Shown here: piece after piece, positions 6,294 through 6,294 of the stretch
How positions within the stretch are numbered: position 1 is the first letter of the stretch
How the letters are laid out: each line of letters opens with the position of its first letter
NCBI GenBank assembly: GCA_021849435.1
Contig: JAJZSX010000147.1
Location: 1 to 6,294, forward strand
Source: Actinomycetes bacterium
Lineage (GTDB): Bacteria > Actinomycetota > Acidimicrobiia > Acidimicrobiales > RAAP-2
Length of the DNA: 6,294 nt
Direction of reading: 5' to 3'
The notes under the pieces: generated by a model
Seen by the model: the letters and a program-made list of their open reading frames with translations, nothing else
Told to the model about the DNA's origin: nothing
Databases searched by the model: none
Position numbers and translations under genes: made by a program

Positions 6294-6294
6294 A

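Larger units (their letters stand above)
5651..6294. other. Gene-poor region upstream of the ABC operon
   Basis: About 640 bases with no intact gene on either strand. Contents, from the operon outward: a possible operon promoter and an ACGTACGT palindrome; a decayed IS481-type transposase fragment on the minus strand; an unidentified open frame running off the right edge; and a perfect 6-bp dyad, ATCCGT-TTCTC-ACGGAT (6148-6164), without a T-run. Plus-strand frames here give low-complexity, arginine-rich translations with no recognisable motif. The region looks like a decayed insertion site rather than a designed regulatory region. Confidence 0.6.

Overview
The window comes from a GC-rich bacterium, most likely an actinomycete-type lineage (Actinomycetota). 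This is inferred from the GC-rich third codon positions, the apparently leaderless start sites with TANNNT -10 boxes, and the FtsX-type ABC operon whose ATPase carries an AbrB-like tail. The genus cannot be named from the sequence. All convincing genes lie on the minus strand, so the window is read from its right end to its left.

Right end (5651-6294): about 640 bases with no intact gene. It holds a decayed, frameshifted remnant of an IS481-type transposase (about 5726-6060), a 63-codon open frame of unknown nature running off the edge (6102-6293), and next to the operon a possible promoter with a TAGCCT -10 box nine bases before the permease ATG.

Centre (1066-5650): a compact three-gene ABC transporter operon joined by two ATGA stop/start overlaps. 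The first gene encodes a 1025-residue FtsX/MacB-type permease with about ten membrane segments and two large extracytoplasmic domains. Two different ATPases follow: a 292-residue one with a C-terminal AbrB-like tail and altered D-loop and signature, and a compact canonical 211-residue one. One double-unit permease plus two unlike ATPases suggests a self-contained, asymmetric mechanotransmission-type exporter or envelope machine. The substrate cannot be read from the sequence.

Left end (1-955): the N-terminal half of a KimA-like potassium importer, cut by the window edge, with potassium-site residues conserved in register with Bacillus KimA. Its start looks leaderless: TACGAT lies six bases before the ATG. 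The -10 box sits inside a perfect 7-bp dyad, and the 9-base word TTGATGCAG occurs twice just upstream at a 16-base step, with a weaker third copy in phase. No c-di-AMP (ydaO) riboswitch is recognisable in the short 5' region. The importer is probably transcribed separately from the ABC operon, although no strong terminator is visible between them.
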